DNA of 64,000 bases from Archangium primigenium (GTDB lineage: Bacteria > Myxococcota > Myxococcia > Myxococcales > Myxococcaceae): positions 9,357,224 through 9,421,223 of the forward strand of contig NZ_JADWYI010000001.1 of NCBI RefSeq assembly GCF_016904885.1, read 5' to 3'. Positions within the stretch are counted from its first letter, which is position 1. The number at the start of each line of letters is the position of its first letter. The notes beneath the pieces were generated by a model that saw only the letters and a program-made list of their open reading frames with translations, was not told the origin of the DNA and made no database searches. This document shows, piece by piece, positions 1 through 10,036 of the stretch. Made by a program: the position numbers and the translations under genes.

Positions 1-6
1 AGCGCG

Positions 7-3000
7 GTGGACGGGACGCATGACTCGGGACCACCGGGCGCCCCCACGGTCGATCCCCACTCGCCCCCCCGTACGTCTTCCTCCTCCGCCACGCCGGTGT
101 TTCCCGTGCCGGGCTGGGAGCGCTACCAGGGCCTGCGCCTGCTGGGCCAGGGTGGCATGGGCCAGGTGTTCCTCGCCTACGATCCGCGCCTGCGCCGGCA
201 CGTGGCCATCAAGTTCGTCAAGGGCGAGGACGGCGACCTGTCGCGCCGCTTCCTGTCCGAGGCGCGCGCCCAGGCCCGCGTCGCCCACGAGAGCGTCTGC
301 CAGGTGCACGAGGTGGCCGAGGTGGACGGCCGCCCCTACATCGCCATGCAGTTCATCGACGGCGTGCCGCTCGGGCAGCTCGTGGGCCAGCTCACCGTGG
401 AGCAGACGGTCCAGGTGATGCGCGACGCCTGCCGGGGCGTGCACGCCGCCCACCGCGCCGGGCTCATCCACCGCGACCTCAAGCCGGGCAACATCCTGGT
501 CGAGCGCACCGAGGACGGCCGGCTCAAGGCCTACGTCATGGACTTCGGCCTGGCCCATGACGGCACGGCCACCGGCGCCACCGCCACCGGCTCCGTGCTG
601 GGCACGCCGCAGTACATGTCCCCCGAGCAGGCCCGGGGCGAGGTGGGCCGCCTGGATCGCCGCGCGGACGTCTACAGCCTGGGCGCCACGCTCTACCAAC
701 TGCTCACCGGCCACGTCCCCATCTCCGGCGACAACGGGCTGGAGGTGCTCAGCCGCATCCCCACCGTGGAGCCCCGCCCGCCCCGCGCGCTCGCGCCCGG
801 CCTGCCCGAGGACCTGGAGGCCATCGTCCTCACGTGCCTGGAGAAGGACCGCGCGGCCCGGTACGACTCGGCCCACGCGCTCGCCGAGGACCTGGAGCGC
901 TTCCTCGTGGGCGAGCCCGTCCGTGCGCGCGCCCCTGGCTGGGCCTACCGGCTGCGCAAGCACGTGCGCCGGCACCGGGTGGCCGTGGGCGCGGCGGCGG
1001 TGGCGCTCGTGGCGGTGACGGGCGCCCTGGGCTGGACCGCGGTGGCTCGCCAGCGCGCCGCCGCGCGCGAGCGGCTCATCCGCCACTTCACCGAGCGCGT
1101 GGAGCACATCGAGGCCCAGGCCCGTTACTCCGCCCTGTCGCGCCTGCACGACGTGCGCGCCGATCGCGCCGAGCTGCGCCGCGCCATGGCCTCGCTGGAG
1201 GAGGAGATCCACCGGGCGGACGACACCGTCCAGGCCGCGGGCCACTACGCGCTCGGACGCGGCGCGCTGGCGCTCGGCGACCCGCACCAGGCCCGCGAGC
1301 GACTGGAGCGCGCGTGGGCCCAGGGCTTCCACGAACCGCGCGTCGCCTGGACCCTGGCCCTGGTGCTCGGGGGGCTCTACCGCGAACAGCTCCTGGAGGC
1401 GGAGAACCTCCCCTCGCCCGAGCGGCGCGAGTCGGCCCGGCGCGCGCTCCAGGAGCGCTACCGCGCGCCCGCCCTGGAGTGGTCACGGCGCGGCGCGGGC
1501 GCCGAGGTGCCCTCGGCCGGGTACATGGCGGCGCTGTTGGACTTCCACGAGGAGCGGCTCGACGAGGCCCTGCGCCGGCTCGACGCGGAGGGCCCCGGAC
1601 GCCCCTGGTTCCACGAGGGGCTCCAGCTCCGGGGCGATCTGCTCATGCTCCGGGCCCGGCACCGCTGGAACCGGGGCGACACGGACGGGGCCCGCGCGGA
1701 CCTCACGGCCGGCCGGGAGGCCCTGCGCGCCGCCGCCGCCACCGCCGAGAGCCTGCCTGCGGTGCACGAGTCCCTGGCGCGGCTCGAGTACACCGAGCTG
1801 GTCCTGGAGCTCTACAGCCGGGGCGACATCCTCCCCGCCTATACGCGCGGCCTGGAGGCCGTGGCGCGCATGGCCGCGGTGGCGCCGGACTCGCCCGAGG
1901 CGCGCTTTCGCGAGGCGCGCTTCCACAACCGGCTGGCGGAGTTCCGGCTCAACCAGGGCGCCGACGCGGAGGCCCCGCTCGACCAGGCCCTCACCGCCGC
2001 GCGCGCCGCCCTCGCCCTCGCCCCCGGCCACACGCCCTCCCGCCGCGAGCTGGCGCAGGGCCTGTTGCGCCGCGCGCGCTCGCTCCAGGGCCGGGGACTG
2101 GAGCCCGGACCCGTGCTGCGCCAGGCCCTCGAGGTGCTCGAGCCCATTCCCGAAGCGGAGCGCGACTACGAGTTCCACGCCCTGCGCGGTCTACTGTTCC
2201 GCGTCTGGGTGGACCACACGGAGGCCACGGGGGGCGATCCCTCCGCCCCTCTCACCGAGGCCATCGCGGCGTACCAGCGGGCCATCGCGCTGGACGAGCG
2301 GCTGCCGGACGCGTGGATCAACCTGGGCCAGGCGTGGCTCAAGCACGCGGGGCTCGCGAGCACGGCCCGGCCCGAGGAGGATTTGGAGCAGGCCCGGCGG
2401 GCCCTGGAGCGCGCCCAGGCCCTCAACCCGCGCAACTTCGTGGCGTGGTTCCTCGGCGGCACCCTGGAGTTCGAGCGAGCCACCTGGCTGCGCCAGACCG
2501 GCGCGGATGCCCGGCCCGCGCTCGTCACCGCGGCGGCGCACTTCCAGCGCGGCCTCGACATCAACCCCCGCGTGGCCCCGCTGCACAACGGCCAGGGCAT
2601 GGCCTTCGCGGAGCAGGGCCGCGAGGCGTGGGAGCGCGGCGAGGACCCCGAGCCCCTGCTCGCCCGGGCCCAGGCGGCGTACGCGCGGGCCGTGGAGGTG
2701 GCCCCCGGCCAGGGCTGGGGACAGAACAACGCGGGCGAGGTCCATGCCGCGCGCGCCGGCTACCGGCTGCTCCAGGGGGAGGACCCGAGCGCCGAGGCCC
2801 GGGCGGCCGAGGCGGAGTACCTGCGCGCCGTGACCCTGCTGCCCGGTCAGGCGACGCCCTGGGCCAACCTGGCCAAGGTCCGCGTCCAGCGCGCGGCCTT
2901 CGTCCTGGAGCACGGCGGAGACCCCCAGGCGCTGCTCGCCCAGGCCCAGGAGGCGCTCACCCAGGCCTTCCAGCGCCACGCCGACGAGGCCCAGGCCTGG

Positions 3001-3399
3001 TTCCACCAGGGCGAGGTCCATGCCCTCCAGGCGCGCTTACAGGGTCGGCGTCGGGCCCCGGACACGGGCGAGGCCTTCGATCGGGCGACCCGGGCGCACG
3101 AGAAGGCGGTCCAGCTCGCGCCGCGCAACGCGGACTACCGGCTCGCGCTCGGGCACCTGGAGCGCGAGCGGGGACGCTGGCTGCGCGCCTCGGGCCAGGA
3201 CGCGGCCCCGACGCTCCAGCGCGGCCTGACCCTCGCCGAGGCGCTGCTCGCCGCGCGCCCCACGTGGACGGAGGCGCTGTGGCTCAAGGCCAGCCTGCTG
3301 GAGGCGCTGCGCACGCCCGACGCCGCGCTCACCGCGAAGGTGCTCGCGGCCAACCCGCATCGGGCGCGCTGGTGGCGCGGCCAGTCCTCCGGGCCCTGA
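7..3399 (+). CDS. Ser/Thr protein kinase with TPR-rich C-terminus (5' end may be cut)
   Basis: Eukaryotic-like Ser/Thr kinase, probably anchored in the inner membrane and signalling through its large C-terminal repeat region. The kinase domain covers about residues 35-300: glycine loop GQGGMGQVF near residue 47, the VAIK lysine, catalytic loop HRDLKPGN near 155, DFGLA near 179 and the SPEQ substrate loop. One hydrophobic segment follows at about 325-347. The remaining roughly 750 residues are alanine/leucine/arginine-rich helical repeats of TPR type (many A..L..A..L..P patterns), typical of myxobacterial kinases of this class. The GTG at position 7 is the first start in the window, but the frame is open to the window edge, so the true start may lie upstream. 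Substrate unknown. Confidence 0.9.
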   Translation: MDGTHDSGPPGAPTVDPHSPPRTSSSSATPVFPVPGWERYQGLRLLGQGGMGQVFLAYDPRLRRHVAIKFVKGEDGDLSRRFLSEARAQARVAHESVCQVHEVAEVDGRPYIAMQFIDGVPLGQLVGQLTVEQTVQVMRDACRGVHAAHRAGLIHRDLKPGNILVERTEDGRLKAYVMDFGLAHDGTATGATATGSVLGTPQYMSPEQARGEVGRLDRRADVYSLGATLYQLLTGHVPISGDNGLEVLSRIPTVEPRPPRALAPGLPEDLEAIVLTCLEKDRAARYDSAHALAEDLERFLVGEPVRARAPGWAYRLRKHVRRHRVAVGAAAVALVAVTGALGWTAVARQRAAARERLIRHFTERVEHIEAQARYSALSRLHDVRADRAELRRAMASLEEEIHRADDTVQAAGHYALGRGALALGDPHQARERLERAWAQGFHEPRVAWTLALVLGGLYREQLLEAENLPSPERRESARRALQERYRAPALEWSRRGAGAEVPSAGYMAALLDFHEERLDEALRRLDAEGPGRPWFHEGLQLRGDLLMLRARHRWNRGDTDGARADLTAGREALRAAAATAESLPAVHESLARLEYTELVLELYSRGDILPAYTRGLEAVARMAAVAPDSPEARFREARFHNRLAEFRLNQGADAEAPLDQALTAARAALALAPGHTPSRRELAQGLLRRARSLQGRGLEPGPVLRQALEVLEPIPEAERDYEFHALRGLLFRVWVDHTEATGGDPSAPLTEAIAAYQRAIALDERLPDAWINLGQAWLKHAGLASTARPEEDLEQARRALERAQALNPRNFVAWFLGGTLEFERATWLRQTGADARPALVTAAAHFQRGLDINPRVAPLHNGQGMAFAEQGREAWERGEDPEPLLARAQAAYARAVEVAPGQGWGQNNAGEVHAARAGYRLLQGEDPSAEARAAEAEYLRAVTLLPGQATPWANLAKVRVQRAAFVLEHGGDPQALLAQAQEALTQAFQRHADEAQAWFHQGEVHALQARLQGRRRAPDTGEAFDRATRAHEKAVQLAPRNADYRLALGHLERERGRWLRASGQDAAPTLQRGLTLAEALLAARPTWTEALWLKASLLEALRTPDAALTAKVLAANPHRARWWRGQSSGP

Positions 3400-3408
3400 G
3401 CGCCAAGC

Positions 3409-3870
3409 CTACGGCCGGGCGGGCTCCAGACCTCCGCTCGTGTGCACGTCCAGGCTCCCGGTCTTCGAGTCCCGGCCATCCTCCTCGCAATCGGCGACGC
3501 CGAAGCACAGCGAGTGACAGCCGCCCGTCGGGCCCACCGTCTCCACCTGCGTGGCGCCCGAGTCCTTGAGCAGGATGGTGGTCGCCCCACTGGTGAACGG
3601 CGAGCCGGTGCCGCCCACATGCAGCGAGACCGGGCGCTCGCACGCCGACACGAACGTCACCTGGGCTCCCGATTGGAGGCGCTGGTCCTTGGGCGCGAAG
3701 CCCTCACACGACAGCGTGTAGGTCAGCGACGTCTGGGGGGCCATCAGCCGCGCGGGGCACTCCAGGCGCTCCCGCGAGCCCTCGGCGGGCCCGCCCGGCG
3801 CGGTGCTCCGACACGCCAGTCCCGCGCCGACCACCAGGGCCCATCCCAACACGCTCCCGCTTCTCGACAT
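3409..3870 (-). CDS. Small secreted or lipoprotein-like protein, unknown function
   Basis: A 153-residue protein with an N-terminal hydrophobic signal (about residues 7-19) ending in GLAC, a lipobox-like site with glycine instead of leucine at -3. The mature part has several cysteines (LSCEG, SACERP, GGCHSLCFG, VADC), which suggests disulfides in an exported protein. The ATG at 3870 is chosen over upstream in-frame codons because it is preceded by a good ribosome site (AAGGAGGAG, complement near 3880-3889) and because the residues before it are not signal-like. It lies downstream of, and in the same direction as, the sigma-54 activator gene (stop at 3900), so the two may be co-transcribed. 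I do not recognise the family. Confidence 0.7.
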   Translation of the reverse strand: MSRSGSVLGWALVVGAGLACRSTAPGGPAEGSRERLECPARLMAPQTSLTYTLSCEGFAPKDQRLQSGAQVTFVSACERPVSLHVGGTGSPFTSGATTILLKDSGATQVETVGPTGGCHSLCFGVADCEEDGRDSKTGSLDVHTSGGLEPARP

Positions 3871-3899
3871 GCGCACCGTGCTCCTCCTTGACGACGGGC

Positions 3900-5480
<1,581 letters not shown>

Positions 5481-5525
5481 GCGCGCCCGAGTCTATACCC
5501 GGCCCGGGGGACACGGCGGGGGACC

Positions 5526-5562
5526 GGATTCACGCGTGAATCCTCCCGCGTCCACGCGTGAA
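5526..5562. promoter_or_regulatory. Paired palindromic sites TTCAC-GC-GTGAA, candidate upstream activator sequence
   Basis: GGATTCACGCGTGAATCC at 5526-5543 is a perfect 18-base palindrome. A second, one-mismatch copy of its core, TCCACGCGTGAA, follows at 5551-5562. The pair lies between the divergent sigma-54 activator and LamG genes, roughly 95-135 bases upstream of the predicted sigma-54 transcription start, the usual distance for an activator binding site. The same core architecture recurs at 30014-30027 and 30103-30120. Which protein binds is inference. Confidence 0.6.
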
Positions 5563-5632
5563 AACGGGGCCGGACCCGGGGTGCAGGGCCCGCGCGCGGC
5601 CGCCTCCCTCGGAGCCCCCGCCCCGGCCGGGC

Positions 5633-5648
5633 TGGCCCCGGCGTTGCA
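5633..5648 (+). promoter_or_regulatory. Sigma-54 (-24/-12) promoter of the LamG gene
   Basis: TGGCCCCGGCGTTGCA keeps the invariant GG (5634-5635) and GC (5646-5647) separated by exactly 10 bases, and has the TGGC and TTGCA boxes. It departs from consensus only in the middle of the -24 box. Predicted start near 5659, about 45 bases before the LamG ATG. The divergent sigma-54 activator gene and palindromes support the call. Confidence 0.65.
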
Positions 5649-5703
5649 ATTCGGACGTTCCGCGTCGGTGCACGTCGCGCCGACGAGGACCCAGGAAGCC
5701 CCC

Positions 5704-7752
5704 ATGCCCCAGACCCAGCTTCCCGCGAACTTCGCGGGTGTTCTCTCCATGTCCGCCGGCCAGCAGATGGATCTCGGCGTTCCCGTCCAGTCGCTCGATG
5801 GGCTCGGTGCCTTCACGGTCTCCGGGTGGTTCCAGGTGCCCACCACCCAGGACACCGTCACCGTCCTGTCCCAGGGCGACCTGTTCGGCTTCTCCTTCTA
5901 CGAGCGGCGCGCCACCGTGACGATGCGCGGCGGCACCGTCGCCCTGCGCATGGCCCAGGCGCTGCCGGCCGGACAGTTCCACCAGCTCGCGGCCATCTAC
6001 ACGCCCGGGCAGAACGGCGCCAACAGCACCCTGGCGTTCTATGTGGATGGCGCCTGCGTCGAGCAGGCGTCGATCAGCCCCGCCACGCCCGCCAGCGGCG
6101 CCCCGCCCCACCTCGTCGTCGGAGCGGTGAGCCAGGCGGTGGCGGTGCGCCGCGTCTGGCTGACGGACACCGCGGTGGACGTGGACCAGGTCGTCAACAC
6201 GCGCTTTGGCACCACGGGCACGGCCCCCTTCGCCACCCAGAGCACCTGGGACTGGGGACAGGTGCCGGCGGCCATCATCGGCGCGCCCACGCCCGTGGCG
6301 ATCAACGGCGCCACGCCGAGCCTCACCACCCCGGGCCTCGTGCTGGGTGCCTCTGGCACGGCGAGCATGACGCCCATCATCCAGACGAGTACCAACGCGG
6401 TGACGCTCCAGGGCTGGTTCTACTTCCCGCCGAGCGTCTCGTCCGCCCAGGTCGGCCAGGAGCAGACGCTCGTGCTCGTGACGAGCACGCCCAACAACAC
6501 CCGCCTCACCGTCACCCCCCAGGGCAACGGGACGTGGGCCCTCAGCGCGGCGATGGCGAACTACGCCTTCGGCACGAGCAACCTGACGCTCGCGGGCTGG
6601 CACAACCTGGCCGCGACCTGGGTGAGCGGCGGCGATGCCTACATCTACCTGGACGGCACGCTCATCGAGCACAGCATGCAGGGCGTGACGTTCTCGCTGA
6701 GCACGCCCTCGCTCACCGTGGGCGGCGTGCCCGCGTCGGGCGGCGGCGCCACGGGGGTCTTCCGCGGCTCGGTGCAGAACGTGGCGTTCTGGCCCATCGC
6801 GCTGCCGGGCGAGGACATCCAGGCATGCCTGATGCCCTGGTTCCCCATGCAGGACATCGACCCGGTGGCCGTCTGTGATTTCACGCAGAACCCGCCCCTG
6901 GACGTCGTCAGCGGCTCGACGCTCACCCTGGCGGGAGGCGCCTCCGTCCAGGACATGCTCTGGCCCGCGACCAGCACGACGCCGGCGCCCCAGATGCTCG
7001 TGGCCCAGCCCAAGCGGCGTCAGTCGTTGAAGAACCTGCGTCCCCAGAACCCGCCCACGGCGGACCCGGCCCTCTACTCGCAGCAGAAGGAGAACGACCT
7101 GCTGCAGAGCCTCCGGGGCTCCCTGGCCCAGGCGGGCAACGATCCGCGCGTGGCGACCCTGGGACCCGATCTGGAGGCGCAGCTCAAGGCGCGCTTCGCC
7201 CGGGGCCGCGCGGGCAACCCGGACCTCACGGGCATCGTGCACACCGAGCAGCAGGGCAACGAGTGGATCACCTTCTACTACGCGGAGAACGGCCCCGAGG
7301 CCATCCACCGGCGCGCCGTCACGAACTCCCGACTCGACTCGTGCACGAACTGGGTGGTCGACTTCACGGCCACGGCCTTGTTCGGCCTGCTCGGCATCAT
7401 GGGCATCCCGCTCAGCCGCGGCGTCGCGGTCAAGGCACTGCAGAAGCTGCTGGGCAAGGCCGCCATCTGGAAGGCGGTGGGCAAGGTCATCGAGGGCACC
7501 CTCACCTCCAAGTCGATCGTCGCGCTGGTCAAGGCCATCTACGACAACGGCGGACTGACCGCCTTCGTGAAGGCGGTGCTCGACGGGGTGTCCTGGTGGG
7601 ACTTCCTGTGGATGGTGGCGCAGGTGATCATCGAGCTCGTGGGCCTGCTGGTGCCGGGCGCCGAGGAGGCCCTCATCGTCGCCAAGTGCACGCTCGTGGT
7701 CGCCCAGCTCGCCGTGGTGGCGTCGCACAAGCCCGCGAACTGCCCGAGCTGA
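5704..7752 (+). CDS. LamG/concanavalin-A-like double-domain protein with hydrophobic C-terminal region
   Basis: A 682-residue protein. Residues about 1-175 and 195-390 are two laminin-G/concanavalin-like jelly rolls (for example FTVSGWFQVP with FYVDGACVE, and LQGWFYFPP with IYLDGTLIE), folds that usually bind glycans or surfaces. After a linker (about 400-540), residues about 545-682 hold several hydrophobic or amphipathic helices (FGLLGIMGIPLSRG, IIELVGLLVPGAEEALIV) ending in a cysteine-containing tail. There is no recognisable signal peptide: the protein starts almost directly with the first lectin-like domain. ATG 5704 has an AGGAAG ribosome site. Probably activated by sigma-54. The tail could be a membrane-inserting or pore-forming segment, but that is speculation. 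Confidence 0.8.
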   Translation: MPQTQLPANFAGVLSMSAGQQMDLGVPVQSLDGLGAFTVSGWFQVPTTQDTVTVLSQGDLFGFSFYERRATVTMRGGTVALRMAQALPAGQFHQLAAIYTPGQNGANSTLAFYVDGACVEQASISPATPASGAPPHLVVGAVSQAVAVRRVWLTDTAVDVDQVVNTRFGTTGTAPFATQSTWDWGQVPAAIIGAPTPVAINGATPSLTTPGLVLGASGTASMTPIIQTSTNAVTLQGWFYFPPSVSSAQVGQEQTLVLVTSTPNNTRLTVTPQGNGTWALSAAMANYAFGTSNLTLAGWHNLAATWVSGGDAYIYLDGTLIEHSMQGVTFSLSTPSLTVGGVPASGGGATGVFRGSVQNVAFWPIALPGEDIQACLMPWFPMQDIDPVAVCDFTQNPPLDVVSGSTLTLAGGASVQDMLWPATSTTPAPQMLVAQPKRRQSLKNLRPQNPPTADPALYSQQKENDLLQSLRGSLAQAGNDPRVATLGPDLEAQLKARFARGRAGNPDLTGIVHTEQQGNEWITFYYAENGPEAIHRRAVTNSRLDSCTNWVVDFTATALFGLLGIMGIPLSRGVAVKALQKLLGKAAIWKAVGKVIEGTLTSKSIVALVKAIYDNGGLTAFVKAVLDGVSWWDFLWMVAQVIIELVGLLVPGAEEALIVAKCTLVVAQLAVVASHKPANCPS

Positions 7753-7766
7753 GGTGAGAGGACATG

Positions 7767-7794
7767 CCGCGCCCGGACGCCGCTCCGGGCGCGG
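7767..7794 (+). terminator. Rho-independent terminator after the LamG gene
   Basis: A perfect 11-base-pair stem, CCGCGCCCGGA (7767-7777) with TCCGGGCGCGG (7784-7794), a 6-base loop, then the T-rich run TTGTCTT. It starts 15 bases after the LamG stop codon. Confidence 0.75.
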
Positions 7795-7890
7795 TTGTCT
7801 TCACGATCTTTTGGACAGGGCGTCAAATCCATCCACACTGAGAGGCCCCCCCGCGCCCAGACGTGGCGCCCTCCAAAGCGAGCCCTCTCG

Positions 7891-8967
7891 ATGAATCATT
7901 CGACTCCAGCGCTGGTGCTGGTCCTCAATACCCTTGTGTCCGGAAGCCTCTCGCTGGGCCTCCTGGCTTCCAGCACGGTCCACGCCCAGACCGCTCCGCA
8001 ACTCGTCATCCTCGGCGTGGATGTGGACTACGCGGGCTCCACGCTCTACGTCCATGGGGAGAACTTCACGTATGGCTCGAACCCCGCCGTCACACTGGCG
8101 GGAACCCACGCCCCCGTGCTGTCCCTCTCGGACACGGAGCTCGTCGTCTCGCTGCCTCCGACCCTGATGGGAGCCGTGGGCTCGTATCAACTCAAGGTGA
8201 CCACGGGGAGCATCCCCGCCCAGAACGATGTGTTCGCCCTCACCCTGGGCGCCTCGGGGCCTCGCGGACCCGTGGGACCTCCGGGTGCGCAGGGTGCTCA
8301 GGGTGCTCAGGGTGCTCAGGGGAACGCGGGTTCCCAGGGGCCGCAAGGGCTCAAGGGCGAGACGGGCGCCACGGGGCCGCAGGGGTTGAAGGGAGACACG
8401 GGGCCGCAAGGTATCGCGGGCCCCACCGGGCAGACAGGCCTCACGGGCGCCACGGGGCTCCAGGGCGCCAAGGGAGACACGGGCGCGCAGGGGCCCGTGG
8501 GTCCGCAAGGCCCCGTGGGTCCGCAGGGCACCTCGGGCATCATCACCGCCATCTATACAGCTCAGCAGACCAGCGACGTCAGGGTGACGGGATATCGATG
8601 GACGTCCGTCCCTGGCACGACCATCAACTTCATCCTGCCCCAGGCCGCGACGGTCGACTTCGAGGCCAATGGCTCGATTCAGGGCATTGAGGGCAACCGA
8701 GGCAATGCCTCGCATTGTGGCTTCCGCTTCATGGTCGACAACGTCACCTATGGCACGACCCAGTACGGCGACGTGCTCGTGGGGTGTGGAGCGGGTGCGA
8801 CCAGCGCGGGGTGGTGGTGCCCCTGGATGATGCGCCGGACGCTTCAACTGGAGAGCGGCAACCACGTCGTGACGGTTCAGCAGACCGGTTGGGCGAACAC
8901 GACCGCCGGATGCAGCAGCGAGGCCAAGGACGACTCCGCCACGCGCCTCCGGATGACCGTGCGCTGA
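7891..8967 (+). CDS. Exported IPT/TIG plus collagen-like repeat protein, paralog A
   Basis: A 358-residue exported protein. A signal peptide (about residues 1-33, ending VHAQ) is followed by an IPT/TIG-like beta domain (about 38-120, with [20 protein letters not shown]), then 31 uninterrupted Gly-X-Y triplets (about 123-215: [12 protein letters not shown] and so on), then a C-terminal beta-rich domain with several cysteines (about 216-358). Collagen-like runs with C-terminal heads usually form trimeric rods on bacterial surfaces or phage fibres. ATG 7891 is chosen because the signal peptide begins there. A close paralog lies at 10037. Base composition is visibly less GC-rich than the flanking core genes. 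The binding partner is unknown. Confidence 0.85.
   Translation: MNHSTPALVLVLNTLVSGSLSLGLLASSTVHAQTAPQLVILGVDVDYAGSTLYVHGENFTYGSNPAVTLAGTHAPVLSLSDTELVVSLPPTLMGAVGSYQLKVTTGSIPAQNDVFALTLGASGPRGPVGPPGAQGAQGAQGAQGNAGSQGPQGLKGETGATGPQGLKGDTGPQGIAGPTGQTGLTGATGLQGAKGDTGAQGPVGPQGPVGPQGTSGIITAIYTAQQTSDVRVTGYRWTSVPGTTINFILPQAATVDFEANGSIQGIEGNRGNASHCGFRFMVDNVTYGTTQYGDVLVGCGAGATSAGWWCPWMMRRTLQLESGNHVVTVQQTGWANTTAGCSSEAKDDSATRLRMTVR
8284..8319 (+). repeat. Nine-base tandem repeat inside the collagen-like region
   Basis: Four consecutive 9-base units (GGTGCGCAG, then three identical GGTGCTCAG) encode repeated GAQ triplets. Identical units inside a collagen stretch can change number by slippage without breaking the frame. 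The paralog at 10037 lacks this run. Confidence 0.75.
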
Positions 8968-9081
8968 AGTTCAGGCGCCACACCCGATGCGGGCCCCCAT
9001 GCACCGAGCCCCATCGGGAGCGGAGCAGGCGCGGGACGTGACGCTTGAGGCTCTTGAGAGCGCCATGGTAGGGCCAAGGGC

Positions 9082-9906
9082 ATGCCCGCGCCTTCAGCCC
9101 TGGTGCTCGAGTTCCCCGCGATGCTCCACGGACATCTGGGCGCCATCCGCCGCGACGTGAGGGCGCAAGGCAAGGCGTGGGCCCGGGAGTACCTCAAGAC
9201 GGGTGGCTTCACCCAGCCCAAGCGCATGATCCAGGTACCGCCGGGTGGGTTGTTGCTCATGCACTCGGGGGCGGAATTCGACATCAACCCCCACGAGCGC
9301 TGGCGTCCTCACCTGCTCCATGGCGTCTTCCCGAGCATGAATGACGGCGTCCCGGACGAGGCGAGTTCGCTCATGGAAGAGGCGTTCGAGACCTTCTGTC
9401 TGAGCACTCCGTGGGGTGCCCTCGACCATGCCGTCGCTCCGCTGCCACTTCGAAGCGCGCACCGCATGGCCAGGCGGCTCGCCGCGCTGCTGCGCTTCTG
9501 GGACGTCCTGCGGCTCCCGCGTTACGCGTACAGGGTTGCCGACACCCACCACACGCTTGATGAACTCATCGCCTATCTCTACCGGGAGACGATGGATGCC
9601 TGGTGCCCCGGAGGTCCCGCTTCGGTCCGCGAGCATCTGACGTTGATGGTGGAGCGCATGGCGCGCGCGACCCGAGAGGACTGCCTGGAGGCCTTGCTCC
9701 GGTTGATTCCGATCCTGGTCAAGATGGACACCGGGCTCCGGCACCGAGAACAACTCAGTGACCCGCGCGTCCTGCGTGAGCGCCTTCTCGCGCTCCCGAC
9801 AGCGGACTTCGATGATGTTTCCAGCGGGAACAAATACACAGTCGCCACACAGTTGAGCGCCTGGGACAGGGCATTGGCGCGGCGGGACCGGCCGCCCCAC
9901 GACTGA
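9082..9906 (+). CDS. Hypothetical protein between two collagen-like paralogs
   Basis: A 274-residue, soluble-looking protein with no signal peptide or transmembrane segment. It is rich in arginine and histidine, with helical stretches (SAHRMARRLAALLRFWDVLRL, LEALLRLIPILVKMD). Codon usage with G/C third positions supports the + strand reading over the equally long antisense frame. It lies 114 bases after the first collagen-like gene and 130 bases before the second, in the same direction, so the three may have moved or been duplicated together. I do not recognise any family. Confidence 0.6.
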   Translation: MPAPSALVLEFPAMLHGHLGAIRRDVRAQGKAWAREYLKTGGFTQPKRMIQVPPGGLLLMHSGAEFDINPHERWRPHLLHGVFPSMNDGVPDEASSLMEEAFETFCLSTPWGALDHAVAPLPLRSAHRMARRLAALLRFWDVLRLPRYAYRVADTHHTLDELIAYLYRETMDAWCPGGPASVREHLTLMVERMARATREDCLEALLRLIPILVKMDTGLRHREQLSDPRVLRERLLALPTADFDDVSSGNKYTVATQLSAWDRALARRDRPPHD

Positions 9907-10036
9907 GGGTGGCAGGCAGGCGTTCGGGGGCCTTGGCGTCCGCTCGTCCTGGACAGGGAGTGAACCCCTATCCACAATGCAACCCCTCTCACGCGCTCAG
10001 ACATGGAGCGCCCACACCCAGAAGTGAGCCATTCCA

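Noticed and set aside
834-3569. Long forward open frame across the kinase gene
   Set aside because: Very high arginine, glycine and proline content and no domain; it is an out-of-frame shadow of the TPR kinase, as expected in GC-rich DNA.
8316-8552. Minus-strand proline-rich frame in the collagen-like gene
   Set aside because: Proline repeats are simply the complement of the Gly-X-Y coding region.
9094-9975. Minus-strand open frame opposite the orphan gene
   Set aside because: The forward frame has better third-position bias and fits the direction of neighbouring genes; the minus frame has shadow composition.
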